From: VXYL01 sp965199945
GTDB lineage: Bacteria > Pseudomonadota > Gammaproteobacteria > Pseudomonadales > Azotimanducaceae
Direction of reading: 5' to 3'
Assembly: GCA_965199945.1 (NCBI GenBank)
Contig: OZ241354.1
Coordinates: forward strand, 3,906,001-3,970,000
DNA length: 64,000 nucleotides
Shown here: in pieces, positions 32,891 to 41,767 of the stretch
Layout of the letters: every line of letters begins with the position of its first letter
Numbering within the stretch: the stretch's first letter is position 1
Translations under genes and position numbers: made by a program
The notes under the pieces: model-generated
What the model was told of the DNA's origin: nothing
Databases searched by the model: none
Seen by the model: the letters and a program-made list of their open reading frames with translations, nothing else

Positions 32891-33796
32891 TCAACGAAAC
32901 CAGTGGGCGGTGGCCTTGAGGGCGGCGTCCTGGGCTTCGGGGGGTGTCCAGCTGAAACGCGCTCGGAATGCGGAATCGTCGAGGGGGAAGGGATCGAACA
33001 GGCTGGCGACTAGGCTTTTCGGCAGGCCGAGGCCGTCGCTCATGCGAGATGCCGCCGCGAACGCGCTGCGCGGCACTGGGAAGAGTCTCGCGCTGCGGCC
33101 GAGGTGGCCGGCGAGGATGCCGCAGAGGGCTGCCGTCGAGAGGGCGTTGCCGTCGGTGACGTGCCAGATTTCGGCGCTTGCGGGCCGTGCGAGAGATGCG
33201 CCGATGGCGGCGAGCGCACTCGCCAAGTTGCCGACGGAGACGTAGCTGCGGCGGGATGTCGCGCTCGCCAAAGGCAACGGTGCGCCGTGCGCGAGCGCCC
33301 GCAGCAGCAAGCGGAAGTTCGCCTTGACGCCTGGGCCGTAGACCAGCGGCGGGCGCACGATGGCGAGCGGCAGGCCGTGGCGGCGGTGGGCCGCCAGCAA
33401 CGCCGTCTCCGCTGCGGCCTTGCTCTGGGCGTAGGCGCCGCGGGGGCGTCTTGGCGCGTGAACGGAGAGCGGGGTTGGGCTGCTCTCGCCGAGCACTTTG
33501 CTGGTGCTCACGAAGACGAAGCCGCGTGCGCCGGCCCGAGCCGCCCATTCGTAGAGGTCCAACGCCAGGTCGCGGTTGGCGGCCATCTGGAGTCGGATGC
33601 CGGCGCGCTGGTGGGCGATGCCGCCGAGATGGAAGAGGACCCTGCCGGCGGCTTCGGCGCTGGCGGGATTGGCGCCGGAACCGTCTTCGTGCCGTGCGCG
33701 CAGCGTGCCGACATGCCATCCCGCCCGCTGCAGATCGCGGACGAGATGGCTGCCGATGAATCCGCCGGCGCCGGTTACCAAGGCGCTTTGGTTCAT
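32891..33796 (-). CDS. NAD-dependent sugar epimerase/reductase, WbpV/WbpK-like
   Basis: A 301-residue extended short-chain dehydrogenase. It has the NAD-binding VTGAGGFIGSHL at the N-terminus, a Ser/Thr active-site strand FVFVSTSKVLGE, the catalytic YAQSK, and RPPLVYGPGVK, the usual order for UDP-sugar 4-epimerases/4-reductases. Enzymes of this type reduce the product of WbpM to make UDP-FucNAc or UDP-QuiNAc. Start ATG 33796 is 23 bases after the ComEA stop, so comEA-epimerase may be one transcript. In O-antigen loci this gene is usually next to the WbpL- and WbpM-type genes, which here are about 24 kb further on, beyond the island. Confidence 0.85.
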   Translation of the reverse strand: MNQSALVTGAGGFIGSHLVRDLQRAGWHVGTLRARHEDGSGANPASAEAAGRVLFHLGGIAHQRAGIRLQMAANRDLALDLYEWAARAGARGFVFVSTSKVLGESSPTPLSVHAPRRPRGAYAQSKAAAETALLAAHRRHGLPLAIVRPPLVYGPGVKANFRLLLRALAHGAPLPLASATSRRSYVSVGNLASALAAIGASLARPASAEIWHVTDGNALSTAALCGILAGHLGRSARLFPVPRSAFAAASRMSDGLGLPKSLVASLFDPFPLDDSAFRARFSWTPPEAQDAALKATAHWFR

Positions 33797-33819
33797 CGTG
33801 CGGACGAACCGGCCGACGG

Positions 33820-34176
33820 CTATTCCTCCGCCTCGGCTGGCGGCGCCGCTGCCGAACCGCCGGCGCTGGCCTGCTCGGCGCTGATGGCGATTCTCTCCGC
33901 GTTGCGGGCGACGGTGGAGGGGCCGATGCCCTTCACCTTCGCCAATTCCTCGGGCGCGTTGAATCGGCCATTGGCCTCGCGGTAGGCCACGATGGCTTCG
34001 GCCTTCTTCAGGCCGACGCCGCTGAGGACGCTGGCCATGGTGGGCGCATCGGCGGTGTTGATGTTGACGCGCTGCTGCGCGTGGGCGGTCAAGCCCGAAA
34101 CGGCCAGAAGCAGCACGAGGAACGCGCCGCAGGTTCTGCTCGCGCCGGCGCGAAAGAGCGCTGGTAGCCAAGCCAT
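33820..34176 (-). CDS. ComEA-like helix-hairpin-helix DNA-binding protein
   Basis: A 118-residue protein from ATG 34176 with an N-terminal signal/anchor (AFLVLLLAVSGLTAHA) and a double helix-hairpin-helix domain: RVNINTADAPTMASVLSGVG then AELAKVKGIGPSTV. This is the short ComEA form found in gammaproteobacteria, which binds incoming DNA in the periplasm during transformation. The Ala/Pro/Glu-rich tail is not conserved in the family. It lies just upstream of the sugar epimerase. Confidence 0.88.
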   Translation of the reverse strand: MAWLPALFRAGASRTCGAFLVLLLAVSGLTAHAQQRVNINTADAPTMASVLSGVGLKKAEAIVAYREANGRFNAPEELAKVKGIGPSTVARNAERIAISAEQASAGGSAAAPPAEAEE

Positions 34177-34337
34177 TGTCTTCTCCAATCAGTTGGTGGA
34201 GAGCAGACTGTAGACGCTCGACGGGACGGACCCTGTGCGCCATTGACGCCGCCGCTTGTGCGAAATTGCCGCGTCGTCGTGTGCGAGATTGCCTACACAG
34301 CTTGTGCGACTTTGGCTATGCGCCCGCAAAAGGACGC
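34177..34337. repeat. Gap with short TGTGCGA repeats
   Basis: Three copies of a TGTGCGA(A/G/C)(A/T)TT-like word occur at about 34256-34315. One (34280-34299) matches 17 of 20 bases with 10131-10150 on the far side of the accessory island, in direct orientation. No gene is seen here. Confidence 0.4.
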
Positions 34338-34658
34338 CTACGACGGCGCACCTGCCTCGGCTCCCCGCGGCGTTGCCCCCTTGAGCCGCGCAATCTCGCG
34401 TTCGCGCTCGGCGAGGGTGCGCTTCAACTGCCGCTCGCCGAGCTTGCGGCGGGCGAGCGCGAAGGAACACAGCGCCAAGCCGACCAGTGCGCCGCCGAGG
34501 AACGCGGCGTAGAGCCACCAGAAGACGGCGAGTTGCGGCGTTTCCAGGTTCAGGAGGCGCAGCGAGATCATGGCGTGGTTGTCCACCGCCAGCACGAGGC
34601 CCAAGAGCACCAGCGCGGCCAGCAGGCCGACGACGGCAAGCGCCTTCAGCCAGCGCAT
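34338..34658 (-). CDS. lapA: LapA-domain (DUF1049) inner-membrane protein
   Basis: A 106-residue protein with two membrane helices (about 6-26 and 44-66) and a basic coiled-coil tail (RRKLGERQLKRTLAEREREIARLKG). This is the LapA/YciS family, which with LapB helps adjust LpxC proteolysis and so LPS synthesis. It follows ihfB at 52 bases, the same order as in many gammaproteobacteria, and no LapB is seen next to it in the window. Confidence 0.85.
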   Translation of the reverse strand: MRWLKALAVVGLLAALVLLGLVLAVDNHAMISLRLLNLETPQLAVFWWLYAAFLGGALVGLALCSFALARRKLGERQLKRTLAEREREIARLKGATPRGAEAGAPS

Positions 34659-34710
34659 GGGGTTGGTTCGCCCGCTACGGAGTTCGGCGCACTCGTGATG
34701 GCGCGTGGAC

Positions 34711-35013
34711 TCAAGGGCGGCGCGGCGTTCCGGCAGCGGCGTTCACGCGATTCCGCAGTTCCTTGCCGGGCTTGAAGTGGGGGACGTGCTTGGCGGTGAG
34801 TTCGACCGCCGCGCCGGTCTTGGGATTGCGGCCCGTGCGGGGTTGCCAGTAGTGCAGCGAGAAGCTGCCGAAGCCGCGCACTTCCACCCGTTCGCCCGCG
34901 GTGAGGGATTCGACCATGTGTTCGAGCAGGGCGTTGACGGCCTGTTCCGTCTCCTTGGCCGTGCAGGTGCGCTGGCGCAAGGCGATGCGATCGATCAGCT
35001 CCGACTTCGTCAT
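34711..35013 (-). CDS. ihfB: Integration host factor subunit beta
   Basis: A 100-residue HU/IHF-family DNA-bending protein. MTKSELIDRIA at the start, the EVRGFGSFSLHYW strand and the DNA-contacting arm RTGRNPKTGAAVELTAKHVPHFKPGKELR identify the beta subunit. It pairs with IhfA to bend DNA by about 160 degrees in recombination, replication and transcription. It starts 37 bases after rpsA, its usual neighbour, and is followed by lapA. Confidence 0.95.
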   Translation of the reverse strand: MTKSELIDRIALRQRTCTAKETEQAVNALLEHMVESLTAGERVEVRGFGSFSLHYWQPRTGRNPKTGAAVELTAKHVPHFKPGKELRNRVNAAAGTPRRP

Positions 35014-35050
35014 GGGCGTTCTCGACACTCGGGCGGCCGTTGGCGCCGCG

Positions 35051-36871
35051 CTACGACTCGCGGCGGTTCATCTGCTCCTTGATGAGGTCGCCCAGCGTGG
35101 TCGGCCCGGGGCGCTCGGCCTCCTGCCGCTGGTACTCGCGCTGCGCCTCCTTCTCTTCGTCCCGCTCGCAGGCCTTGATGGACAGGTTGATGACGCGGTT
35201 GCGGCGGTCGATGCCGATGATCTTGGCGGTGATCTCGTCGCCGACGGAAAGCGCGCTGCGGGCGTCGTCCACGCGGTCGACGCGAATCTCGGACGCCTTC
35301 AGCCGCCCCTCGACTTCCGCCGCGAGGCGGATGGTCGCTTCCTTGGCTTCCACTTCCGTCACGTCGCCCTGCACCACGGTGTTGCGCGGATTCGCTTCCA
35401 CGAAATCCGTGAAGGGGTCGTCGTCGAGTTGCTTGATGCCGAGGGAAATGCGCTCGCGCACCGGATCGATGGAGAGGATGACCGAGTCCAGTTCCTCGCC
35501 CTTGCTGTAGCGGCGCACCGCCACTTCGCCGGGTTCGTTCCAGGAGATGTCGGAGATGTAGACCAAGCCGTCGATGCCGCCCGGCAGGCCGATGAAGATG
35601 CCGAAGTCGGTGATGGACTTGATGCGCCCGCTGATGCGGTCGCCGCTGTTGTGGGCGGCGGCGAACTCGTCCCAGGGATTGGGGCGGCACTGCTTGATGC
35701 CGAGCGAGATGCGCCGCCGGTCTTCGTCGATGTCCAGCACCATCACTTCCACCTGGTCGCCGACCGCGACCACCTTGGTGGGGTGGATGTTCTTGTTCGT
35801 CCAATCCATCTCGGAGACGTGTACCAAGCCTTCCACGCCCTCTTCGATCTCCGCGAAGCAGCCGTAGTCCGTGAGGTTGGTGACCGTCGCCTGCACGCGG
35901 CTGCCTTCGCCGTAGCGGCTCGTGATGTCCACCCAGGGGTCGTCGCCAAGCTGCTTCATGCCCAGCGAGACGCGGTTCTTCTCGCGGTCGAAGCGCAGGA
36001 TCTTCACCTGCACTTCGTCGCCGACGTTGACGATCTCGCTCGGATGGCGCACGCGGCGCCAGGCCATGTCGGTGATGTGCAGCAGGCCGTCCACGCCGCC
36101 GAGATCGACGAATGCGCCGTAGTCCGTGAGGTTCTTCACCACGCCCTTCATCTGCTGGCCTTCCTGCAAGGAGGCGAGCAGGGCCTCGCGTTCGGCGCTG
36201 TTCTCCTCTTCGAGCACCGCGCGGCGCGAGACGACGACGTTGTTGCGGCGCTGATCGAGCTTGATGACCTTGAAGTCCAGGCGGCGGCCTTCGAGATGCG
36301 CCGTTTCGCGCAGCGGGCGGATGTCCACCAGGGAGCCAGGGAGGAAGGCGCGGATGTCGTCGATGTCCACCGTGAAGCCGCCCTTCACCTTGCCGTTCAG
36401 GAGGCCGGTGACCACCTCGTTGGTGTCGAAGGCGTCCTCCAGCATCTGCCAGGACTCGGCGCGGCGGGCTTTCTCGCGCGACAGGCGGGTCTCGCCCCAG
36501 CCGTCGTCGACGGTTTCCATCGCCACCTTCACCTGGTCGCCGATGGAGAGGGCGAACTCGCCTGCTTCGTTGAGGAACTGGCTGCGCGGAATGAAGCCTT
36601 CGGACTTCAATCCGGCGTGGACGACCACATGGTCCTTCTCGATGTCCACGATGGTGCCGGAGACGATTGCGCCCGGCTCCATCACGACGCTGGAGAGGCT
36701 CTCCTCGAACAGATCGCCGAAGCTGTCGGCGGCGAGGGCCGCCTCCGCATCGGCGAGGAGGATTCCGCCGTCCGCATGGGCCTCCTCCGCCTGGGTCTCC
36801 CCAGCGTGGGCCTCCTCGGCGTGGGCAAGCCCAACCTCGGGCGTCTCGATGTCTTGCAGGTCTTCCGCCAT
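35051..36871 (-). CDS. rpsA: 30S ribosomal protein S1
   Basis: A 606-residue protein with six S1 RNA-binding repeats; each shows the G-x-V-x3-T-D-(Y/F)-G pattern (for example VKNLTDYGAFVDLGGVDGLLH, here split as VKNLTDYGAF and DGLLHITDM). S1 draws mRNA to the 30S subunit and allows initiation on weak Shine-Dalgarno sites, relevant to the many TTG/GTG coupled starts in this window. It is longer than the 557-residue E. coli protein because of an acidic Ala/Glu-rich N-terminal extension of about 40 residues (repeats of H-A-x-E). Start ATG 36871 lies 37 bases after the cmk stop. Confidence 0.95.
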   Translation of the reverse strand: MAEDLQDIETPEVGLAHAEEAHAGETQAEEAHADGGILLADAEAALAADSFGDLFEESLSSVVMEPGAIVSGTIVDIEKDHVVVHAGLKSEGFIPRSQFLNEAGEFALSIGDQVKVAMETVDDGWGETRLSREKARRAESWQMLEDAFDTNEVVTGLLNGKVKGGFTVDIDDIRAFLPGSLVDIRPLRETAHLEGRRLDFKVIKLDQRRNNVVVSRRAVLEEENSAEREALLASLQEGQQMKGVVKNLTDYGAFVDLGGVDGLLHITDMAWRRVRHPSEIVNVGDEVQVKILRFDREKNRVSLGMKQLGDDPWVDITSRYGEGSRVQATVTNLTDYGCFAEIEEGVEGLVHVSEMDWTNKNIHPTKVVAVGDQVEVMVLDIDEDRRRISLGIKQCRPNPWDEFAAAHNSGDRISGRIKSITDFGIFIGLPGGIDGLVYISDISWNEPGEVAVRRYSKGEELDSVILSIDPVRERISLGIKQLDDDPFTDFVEANPRNTVVQGDVTEVEAKEATIRLAAEVEGRLKASEIRVDRVDDARSALSVGDEITAKIIGIDRRNRVINLSIKACERDEEKEAQREYQRQEAERPGPTTLGDLIKEQMNRRES

Positions 36872-36908
36872 GTGTTCCTTTGCGTTCTGCCGCGCATTTG
36901 CGGCGCGT

Positions 36909-37619
36909 CTATTTGCCGTTGCCGCCCGCGACGGGTCTTGGACGGCCCATTCCCCTCTCCGCCGCCAGCGCCATGATCGATGCCGCCACGGCATCGATGG
37001 ACATCGCAGACGAATCGATCGTCACGGCGTCCGCCGCGGCAACAAGGGGCGCGACGGCGCGGGTGGCGTCCGCCCGGTCGCGGGCTTCGATCGCCTCGAA
37101 AAGGGCGCGTAAACTAACATTCGACTGGCTTGCCTTCAACTGCCGGTGGCGCCGCCGCGCCCGTTCCTCGGCGCTCGCGGTGAGGAATACCTTGAGGCGC
37201 GCGTCCGGGAACACCACGGTTCCCATGTCGCGCCCGTCGGCGACGAGGCCGGGCGGCTGCCGAAAGCCGCGCTGGGTCTCCAGCACCGCGTCGCGCACGC
37301 CGGGGAGCTTCGCCACTGCCGACGCGGCGGCGTCCACGTCCGGTGCGCGAATGGCCTGCGCCTCGTCCTTGCCATCCACGACCACGGCGGCCTGATCGAA
37401 GGAAATGCGCAAGCCCCGCGCCAGCGCGGCAAGCGCCGATTCGTCGGCGAAGCCGATGCCGCGCCGCAAGGCCGCCAAGCCGACCACGCGATAGATCGCC
37501 CCGCTGTCGAGCAGCCGCCAGCCTAGGCGTTCCGCCACGGCGGCAGCAGCCGTTCCCTTGCCAGCGCCGGCTGGGCCGTCGATGGCGACGACGTCCGGCG
37601 TGTGGGCGCTCGCCGTCAA
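36909..37619 (-). CDS. cmk: Cytidylate kinase
   Basis: A 236-residue P-loop kinase that phosphorylates CMP and dCMP. The Walker-type IDGPAGAGKGTAAAAVA, LLDSGAIYR, GRDMGTVVFPDA and RARRRHRQL are diagnostic. The best start is TTG 37619, overlapping the tyrA stop in a TTGA context; there is no ATG or GTG in the frame before the P-loop. In pseudomonads aroA or a tyrA-aroA fusion precedes cmk; here aroA is missing from the series. Confidence 0.93.
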   Translation of the reverse strand: MTASAHTPDVVAIDGPAGAGKGTAAAAVAERLGWRLLDSGAIYRVVGLAALRRGIGFADESALAALARGLRISFDQAAVVVDGKDEAQAIRAPDVDAAASAVAKLPGVRDAVLETQRGFRQPPGLVADGRDMGTVVFPDARLKVFLTASAEERARRRHRQLKASQSNVSLRALFEAIEARDRADATRAVAPLVAAADAVTIDSSAMSIDAVAASIMALAAERGMGRPRPVAGGNGK

Positions 37620-38458
37620 TGTCGCGCCGCGTCCAGCGCACGTTTCACCGCCGCCGCCGCGGCGATGCGCTCGCGCAAGGCGGCGTCTCCCTTGTGCGCC
37701 GCCGTGGAGAAGCCGCGCAGCGCGGCAACCAAGGCGTCGAGGTGCCGCTGCACCTGCGGAGCGTTGGCGCGCAGGATGTCGGCCCACATGTCGGCATCGG
37801 CGCCGGCGATGCGCGTGAAGTCGCGAAAACCGCCGCCGACGCCGTCGAGCGACTTCGCGCTGCCCGCTACTTCCATGAAGGCGAAGGCCACCAGGTGCGG
37901 CAGATGGCTGACCAGCGCCAGGCGTTCGTCGTGTCCCGCCGGCGTCTCCACCACGACCTTGGCGCCGAGCGCTTGCCAATAGCCGCGCACCGTCGCCGTG
38001 GCGCCCGCGTCCGTCTCCGCCGCCGGCGTCATGGCGACCGTGTGGCCGTTGAAGAGGTCGCCGCGCGCGGCCTTGGGGCCGGCCTGTTCGGAGCCGGCGA
38101 TGGGATGGCACGGCACGAAGTTCGGCGGCAGCGGCGAGAGCGCATCGACGATGGGACGCTTGACGCTGCCGACGTCGAAGACCAGCGCGCAGGTCCTCGC
38201 GGCTTCCGCCGCGGCCGTGGCGATGGCGCCAACGGGCACCGCGATGCAGGCGGCGTCGCAGGCAACAAAGGATTCGCGGCATTCGTCCACAATGCCGAGC
38301 GCCTGCGCCTCGCGCAGCGCCGCGGGGCTGCGGTCCACGCCGACCACGTGCTCGAAGAGACCGTGCGCCTTGGCTGCCAGCGCGAACGAGCCGCCCACCA
38401 TGCCCGTGCCGACCAGCAGCAGGGTTTTGCCGAGGCGCTGGTCTTCGGCGGCGCTCAC
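37616..38458 (-). CDS. tyrA: Prephenate/arogenate (cyclohexadienyl) dehydrogenase
   Basis: A 280-residue enzyme that oxidatively decarboxylates prephenate or arogenate to make tyrosine. The NAD(P)-binding VGTGMVGGSFALAAKAHG starts the protein, and FVPCHPIAGSEQAG carries the catalytic His. GTG 38458 overlaps the hisC stop (GTGA). Its length is that of a free-standing dehydrogenase with no fused chorismate mutase and no fused AroA (EPSP synthase), unlike the pseudomonad tyrA-aroA fusion. Confidence 0.92.
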   Translation of the reverse strand: MSAAEDQRLGKTLLLVGTGMVGGSFALAAKAHGLFEHVVGVDRSPAALREAQALGIVDECRESFVACDAACIAVPVGAIATAAAEAARTCALVFDVGSVKRPIVDALSPLPPNFVPCHPIAGSEQAGPKAARGDLFNGHTVAMTPAAETDAGATATVRGYWQALGAKVVVETPAGHDERLALVSHLPHLVAFAFMEVAGSAKSLDGVGGGFRDFTRIAGADADMWADILRANAPQVQRHLDALVAALRGFSTAAHKGDAALRERIAAAAAVKRALDAARH

Positions 38459-39564
38459 CTGCCGGCGTCGACGGCGCGTTCCAGCGCCCACAGGAAGCGC
38501 GCGTTTTCTTCCGGCAGGCCGATGGTGACGCGCAGATGGCGGGGCATGCCGTAGTTGGCCACCGGGCGCGCGATCACGCCGTCGTTCAGAAGCGCCTCGT
38601 AGACCGCCAGCGCATCGCGCCCGGCGCCGACGTCGAACGAGACGAAGTTGGCGATGGAGGGAATCCACTCAAGCCCCAGGGCTTCGAGGCCGCGTTCGAG
38701 CTGCGCCATGCCGTCGGCGTTCAAGCGCCGGCTCTGCGCCGCGTAGTCGGCATCGCCGAGCGCCGCCTCGGCGGCGGCCAGGGCCAGGCTGTTGGCGTTG
38801 AAGGGCTGGCGCAGGCGGTTCAGCAGGTCGGCGAAGGCCGGCGAACTGACGCCGTAGCCGATGCGCAGCGCGGCGAGCCCGTGGATCTTGGAGAACGTGC
38901 GCGTTACGACGAGGTTCGGATGCGCGCCGAGCAAGCCGATGCCGTTCGGGTAGGCGGGCGCGGAGACGTACTCGGCGTAGGCTTCGTCCAGCACCACCCA
39001 GACGCTGCTCGGCACGGCGCCGAGGAACCGCCCAAGCGCGGCGTCGTCCACCCAGGTGCCAGTGGGATTGGAGGGATTGGCGATGTAGACGATGCGCGTG
39101 TCGTCGTCCACCGCGCCTGCCATGGCGTCCAAATCGTGGCCCCAGTTCTTCGACGGCGCCCGCTTCACCACCCCGCCGGCGCCTTGGATGGCGAGCGGAT
39201 AGACGACGAAGGCGTGTTCGTCCACGACGCCGTTCGCACCGGGCGAGATCGCCACCCGGGCGGCGAGTTCCAGCACGTCGTTCGAGCCGTTGCCGAGGGT
39301 GATCTGCTCGGTCGCCACGCCCAGCTTGGCCGCCAGCGCGTTCTTCAGGCGAAAGCCGGAACCGTCGGGATAGCGCGACAGATCGTCCACCGCGTCGGCC
39401 AAGGCCCGCCGCACCAGCGGCCCCGGCCCGCGTGGATTCTCGTTGCTTGCGAGCTTCACCGCGTCATCGATGCCGCGCTCCCGCGCCAGCTCCTCGATCG
39501 GCTTGCCGGGTTGGTAGGGATTGAGCGCCGCGACGGACTCGTTGACGTTGGCGAGGCGCGTCAT
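38455..39564 (-). CDS. hisC: Histidinol-phosphate aminotransferase
   Basis: A 369-residue class I/II PLP aminotransferase. KLASNENPRGPG at the N-terminus, YIANPSNPTGTW, LDEAYAEY and the PLP-binding Lys in TRTFSKIHGLAALRIGYG mark the HisC family. In this supraoperon the enzyme is thought to serve both histidine and aromatic amino-acid synthesis. ATG 39564 overlaps the pheA stop by four bases and its own stop overlaps tyrA. Confidence 0.93.
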   Translation of the reverse strand: MTRLANVNESVAALNPYQPGKPIEELARERGIDDAVKLASNENPRGPGPLVRRALADAVDDLSRYPDGSGFRLKNALAAKLGVATEQITLGNGSNDVLELAARVAISPGANGVVDEHAFVVYPLAIQGAGGVVKRAPSKNWGHDLDAMAGAVDDDTRIVYIANPSNPTGTWVDDAALGRFLGAVPSSVWVVLDEAYAEYVSAPAYPNGIGLLGAHPNLVVTRTFSKIHGLAALRIGYGVSSPAFADLLNRLRQPFNANSLALAAAEAALGDADYAAQSRRLNADGMAQLERGLEALGLEWIPSIANFVSFDVGAGRDALAVYEALLNDGVIARPVANYGMPRHLRVTIGLPEENARFLWALERAVDAGR

Positions 39565-40685
39565 AGGCCGGCGCTCGGACTGGCCTTGGGGGTGGCCTTG
39601 GGATAGGAGCCGAGGTTCTTCACGTCGGTCGCCACGCCGCCCAGTTCGTCGAGCACGGTGGCGATGGTCGGCTCGTCGCGGTGGCCTTCGAAGTCGATGA
39701 AGAAGACGTAGTTCCAGGACGACACCTTGGACGGGCGCGATTCGATGCGCGACAGGCTGATGCCGTGGCGGTGGAACGGCTCCAGCACGCGGTAGAGCGC
39801 CCCGGGTTCGTTGCGCGTCGAGACCATGATGGAGGTGCGGTCGCGGCCGCTCGGCGCCACCGTTTGATCGCCGACGACGAAGAAGCGCGTCTTGTTGTCT
39901 GGCTGGTCTTCGATGTTCGCCTGCAGGACGTCCAGCCCGTAGTGGTCCGCGGCGCTCTCCCCGGCGATGGCCGCGACGCCGTCCTGGGCCGCGGCGAGCC
40001 GCGCCGCTTCGGCATTGCTCGCCACCGGCCGGCGGGGCAGGGTGGGGTAGTTGGTGTCCAGCCAGTGCCGGCACTGCGCCAGGGATTGCTCGTGGGAGCA
40101 GATCTCCTTGAGCGCTTCGACATCCGCGCCGCGCTTGGCCAGGAGCGCGTGGTGGATCGGCAGCTCCACTTCGGCGCAGATGCGCAGTCGGGAGGTGATG
40201 AAGCAGTCCAAGGTGTGCTTCACCATGCCCTCGGTGCTGTTCTCCACCGCCACGACGCCGTAGTGGGCGGTGCCGGATTCCACCTCGCGGAAGACGTCGC
40301 TCACCGACGGCAGCGCCCGCATCCGCGCGAAGTGGCCGAACTGCTTGACCGCGGCGGCCTCGGTGTAGGTGCCGGTGGGGCCGAGATAGGCAATGGTGAG
40401 GGGCTGCTCCAACGACAGGCAGCAGGAGATGATCTCCCGGAACAGCCGCTCGATGTGGGCGTCGGAGAGCGGACCTTCGTTCTCCGCCCGCAGCCGGTCG
40501 AGAATCTGCGCTTCGCGTTCCGGGCGGTAGTAGACGGTGGGCTCGGCGCTGCCGGCGGCGGCCTTGATTTCCGCCACCTCGCGGGCGCACGCGGCGCGTT
40601 CGTTCAAGAGCCTGTGCAACTGGCGATCGATGCCGTCGATGCGCTCGCGCACCTCGCGCAGGGCGTTCTGGCCGGAATCCGTCAT
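39561..40685 (-). CDS. pheA: Bifunctional chorismate mutase / prephenate dehydratase
   Basis: A 374-residue P-protein making phenylpyruvate. The N-terminal 90 residues are an AroQ-type chorismate mutase (IDGIDRQLHRLLNERAACA), the middle is the prephenate dehydratase (LGPTGTYTEAA, VVAVENSTEGMV, TRFFVVG) and the C-terminus is an ACT domain with the phenylalanine-binding IESRPSK motif, implying feedback inhibition. ATG 40685 overlaps serC and the stop overlaps hisC, in the typical compressed supraoperon. Confidence 0.95.
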   Translation of the reverse strand: MTDSGQNALREVRERIDGIDRQLHRLLNERAACAREVAEIKAAAGSAEPTVYYRPEREAQILDRLRAENEGPLSDAHIERLFREIISCCLSLEQPLTIAYLGPTGTYTEAAAVKQFGHFARMRALPSVSDVFREVESGTAHYGVVAVENSTEGMVKHTLDCFITSRLRICAEVELPIHHALLAKRGADVEALKEICSHEQSLAQCRHWLDTNYPTLPRRPVASNAEAARLAAAQDGVAAIAGESAADHYGLDVLQANIEDQPDNKTRFFVVGDQTVAPSGRDRTSIMVSTRNEPGALYRVLEPFHRHGISLSRIESRPSKVSSWNYVFFIDFEGHRDEPTIATVLDELGGVATDVKNLGSYPKATPKASPSAGL

Positions 40686-41767
40686 GCGCGATCCGCCTCG
40701 AAATCGGCCATGTAGTCGATGAGCGCGTCCACGGCGGCTTCGGAAACCGCATTGTAGATGCTGGCGCGCATGCCGCCGACGCTGCGGTGCCCCTTCAAAT
40801 TCAACAGGCGGCGCGTCTCGGCGCCCTCGAGGAAGGCGGCGTCCAGGCTGGCGTCCGCGAGCGTGAACGGCACGTTCATGATGGAGCGGGAGGCCGGCGC
40901 GACCGGGCTCGAATAGAAGCTGCTCGCGTCGATGGCAGAGTAGAGCTTCGCCGCCTTGCGCCGGTTGATGGCCTCCATCGCCGCCACGCCGCCCAAGTCC
41001 TTCAGCCAGCGGAACACCAGCCCGGCCAAGTACCAGGCATAGGTCGGCGGCGTGTTGAACATGGAGCCCTTGGCGCCTTGGACGGCGTAGTCGAGGATGG
41101 GCGGTGTGTCGTAGCTGGCGCGGCCGGCGAGTTCCTTGCGCACGATCACCACGCACAGGCCCGCCGGCCCGATGTTCTTCTGGGCGCCGGCGTAGATCAG
41201 CCCGAAGCGCCGCACGTCGATGGCCCGCGACAGCAGTTCGGACGACATGTCGGCCACCAATGGGGAGGGCGGGTCTGGGAATTCGTGGAACTGCACGCCG
41301 CCGATGGTCTCGTTCGCGACGATGTGGCAGTAGACGGCGTTCCGGCTGAACCGCCAAGCGTCGGCTGGCGGGATGCAGGAAAAACCGGAATCTTCCGCCG
41401 ACACGGCGATGTGGACCTGCGTCCGCAGCCGCGCTTCGGCGATGGCCTTGCCGCTCCAGGAGCCGGTGTGCGCGTAGTCCACCGTGTCTCCCAGCGCGCT
41501 CAGATTCATGGGCACGGCGACGAACTGCATCGACGCGCCGCCTTGCAGGAACAGCACGTGGTAGTCGTCGCCGATGTCCAGCAGGTCGCGCAGGTCGGCT
41601 TCGGCGCGCTCGGCGATTTCCACGAAATCGGCGGAGCGATGGCTCATCTCCATCACCGAGAGGCCGCGCCCTTGGTAGTCGAGGAGCTCGTCCCGAGCCT
41701 GCTCCAGCACCGGCGCCGGCAGCGCGGCCGGCCCGGCGCAGAAGTTGAACGCGCGCGTCGTGCTCAA
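40682..41767 (-). CDS. serC: Phosphoserine aminotransferase
   Basis: A 361-residue PLP enzyme for serine and pyridoxine synthesis. FNFCAGPAALP starts the protein, MEMSHRSADF, LFLQGGASMQF and the PLP-Lys motif YAGAQKNIGPAG follow. The start is TTG 41767, overlapping the gyrA stop (TTGA), as no ATG lies between that point and the conserved N-terminus. It is the second gene of the gyrA series. Confidence 0.94.
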   Translation of the reverse strand: MSTTRAFNFCAGPAALPAPVLEQARDELLDYQGRGLSVMEMSHRSADFVEIAERAEADLRDLLDIGDDYHVLFLQGGASMQFVAVPMNLSALGDTVDYAHTGSWSGKAIAEARLRTQVHIAVSAEDSGFSCIPPADAWRFSRNAVYCHIVANETIGGVQFHEFPDPPSPLVADMSSELLSRAIDVRRFGLIYAGAQKNIGPAGLCVVIVRKELAGRASYDTPPILDYAVQGAKGSMFNTPPTYAWYLAGLVFRWLKDLGGVAAMEAINRRKAAKLYSAIDASSFYSSPVAPASRSIMNVPFTLADASLDAAFLEGAETRRLLNLKGHRSVGGMRASIYNAVSEAAVDALIDYMADFEADRA

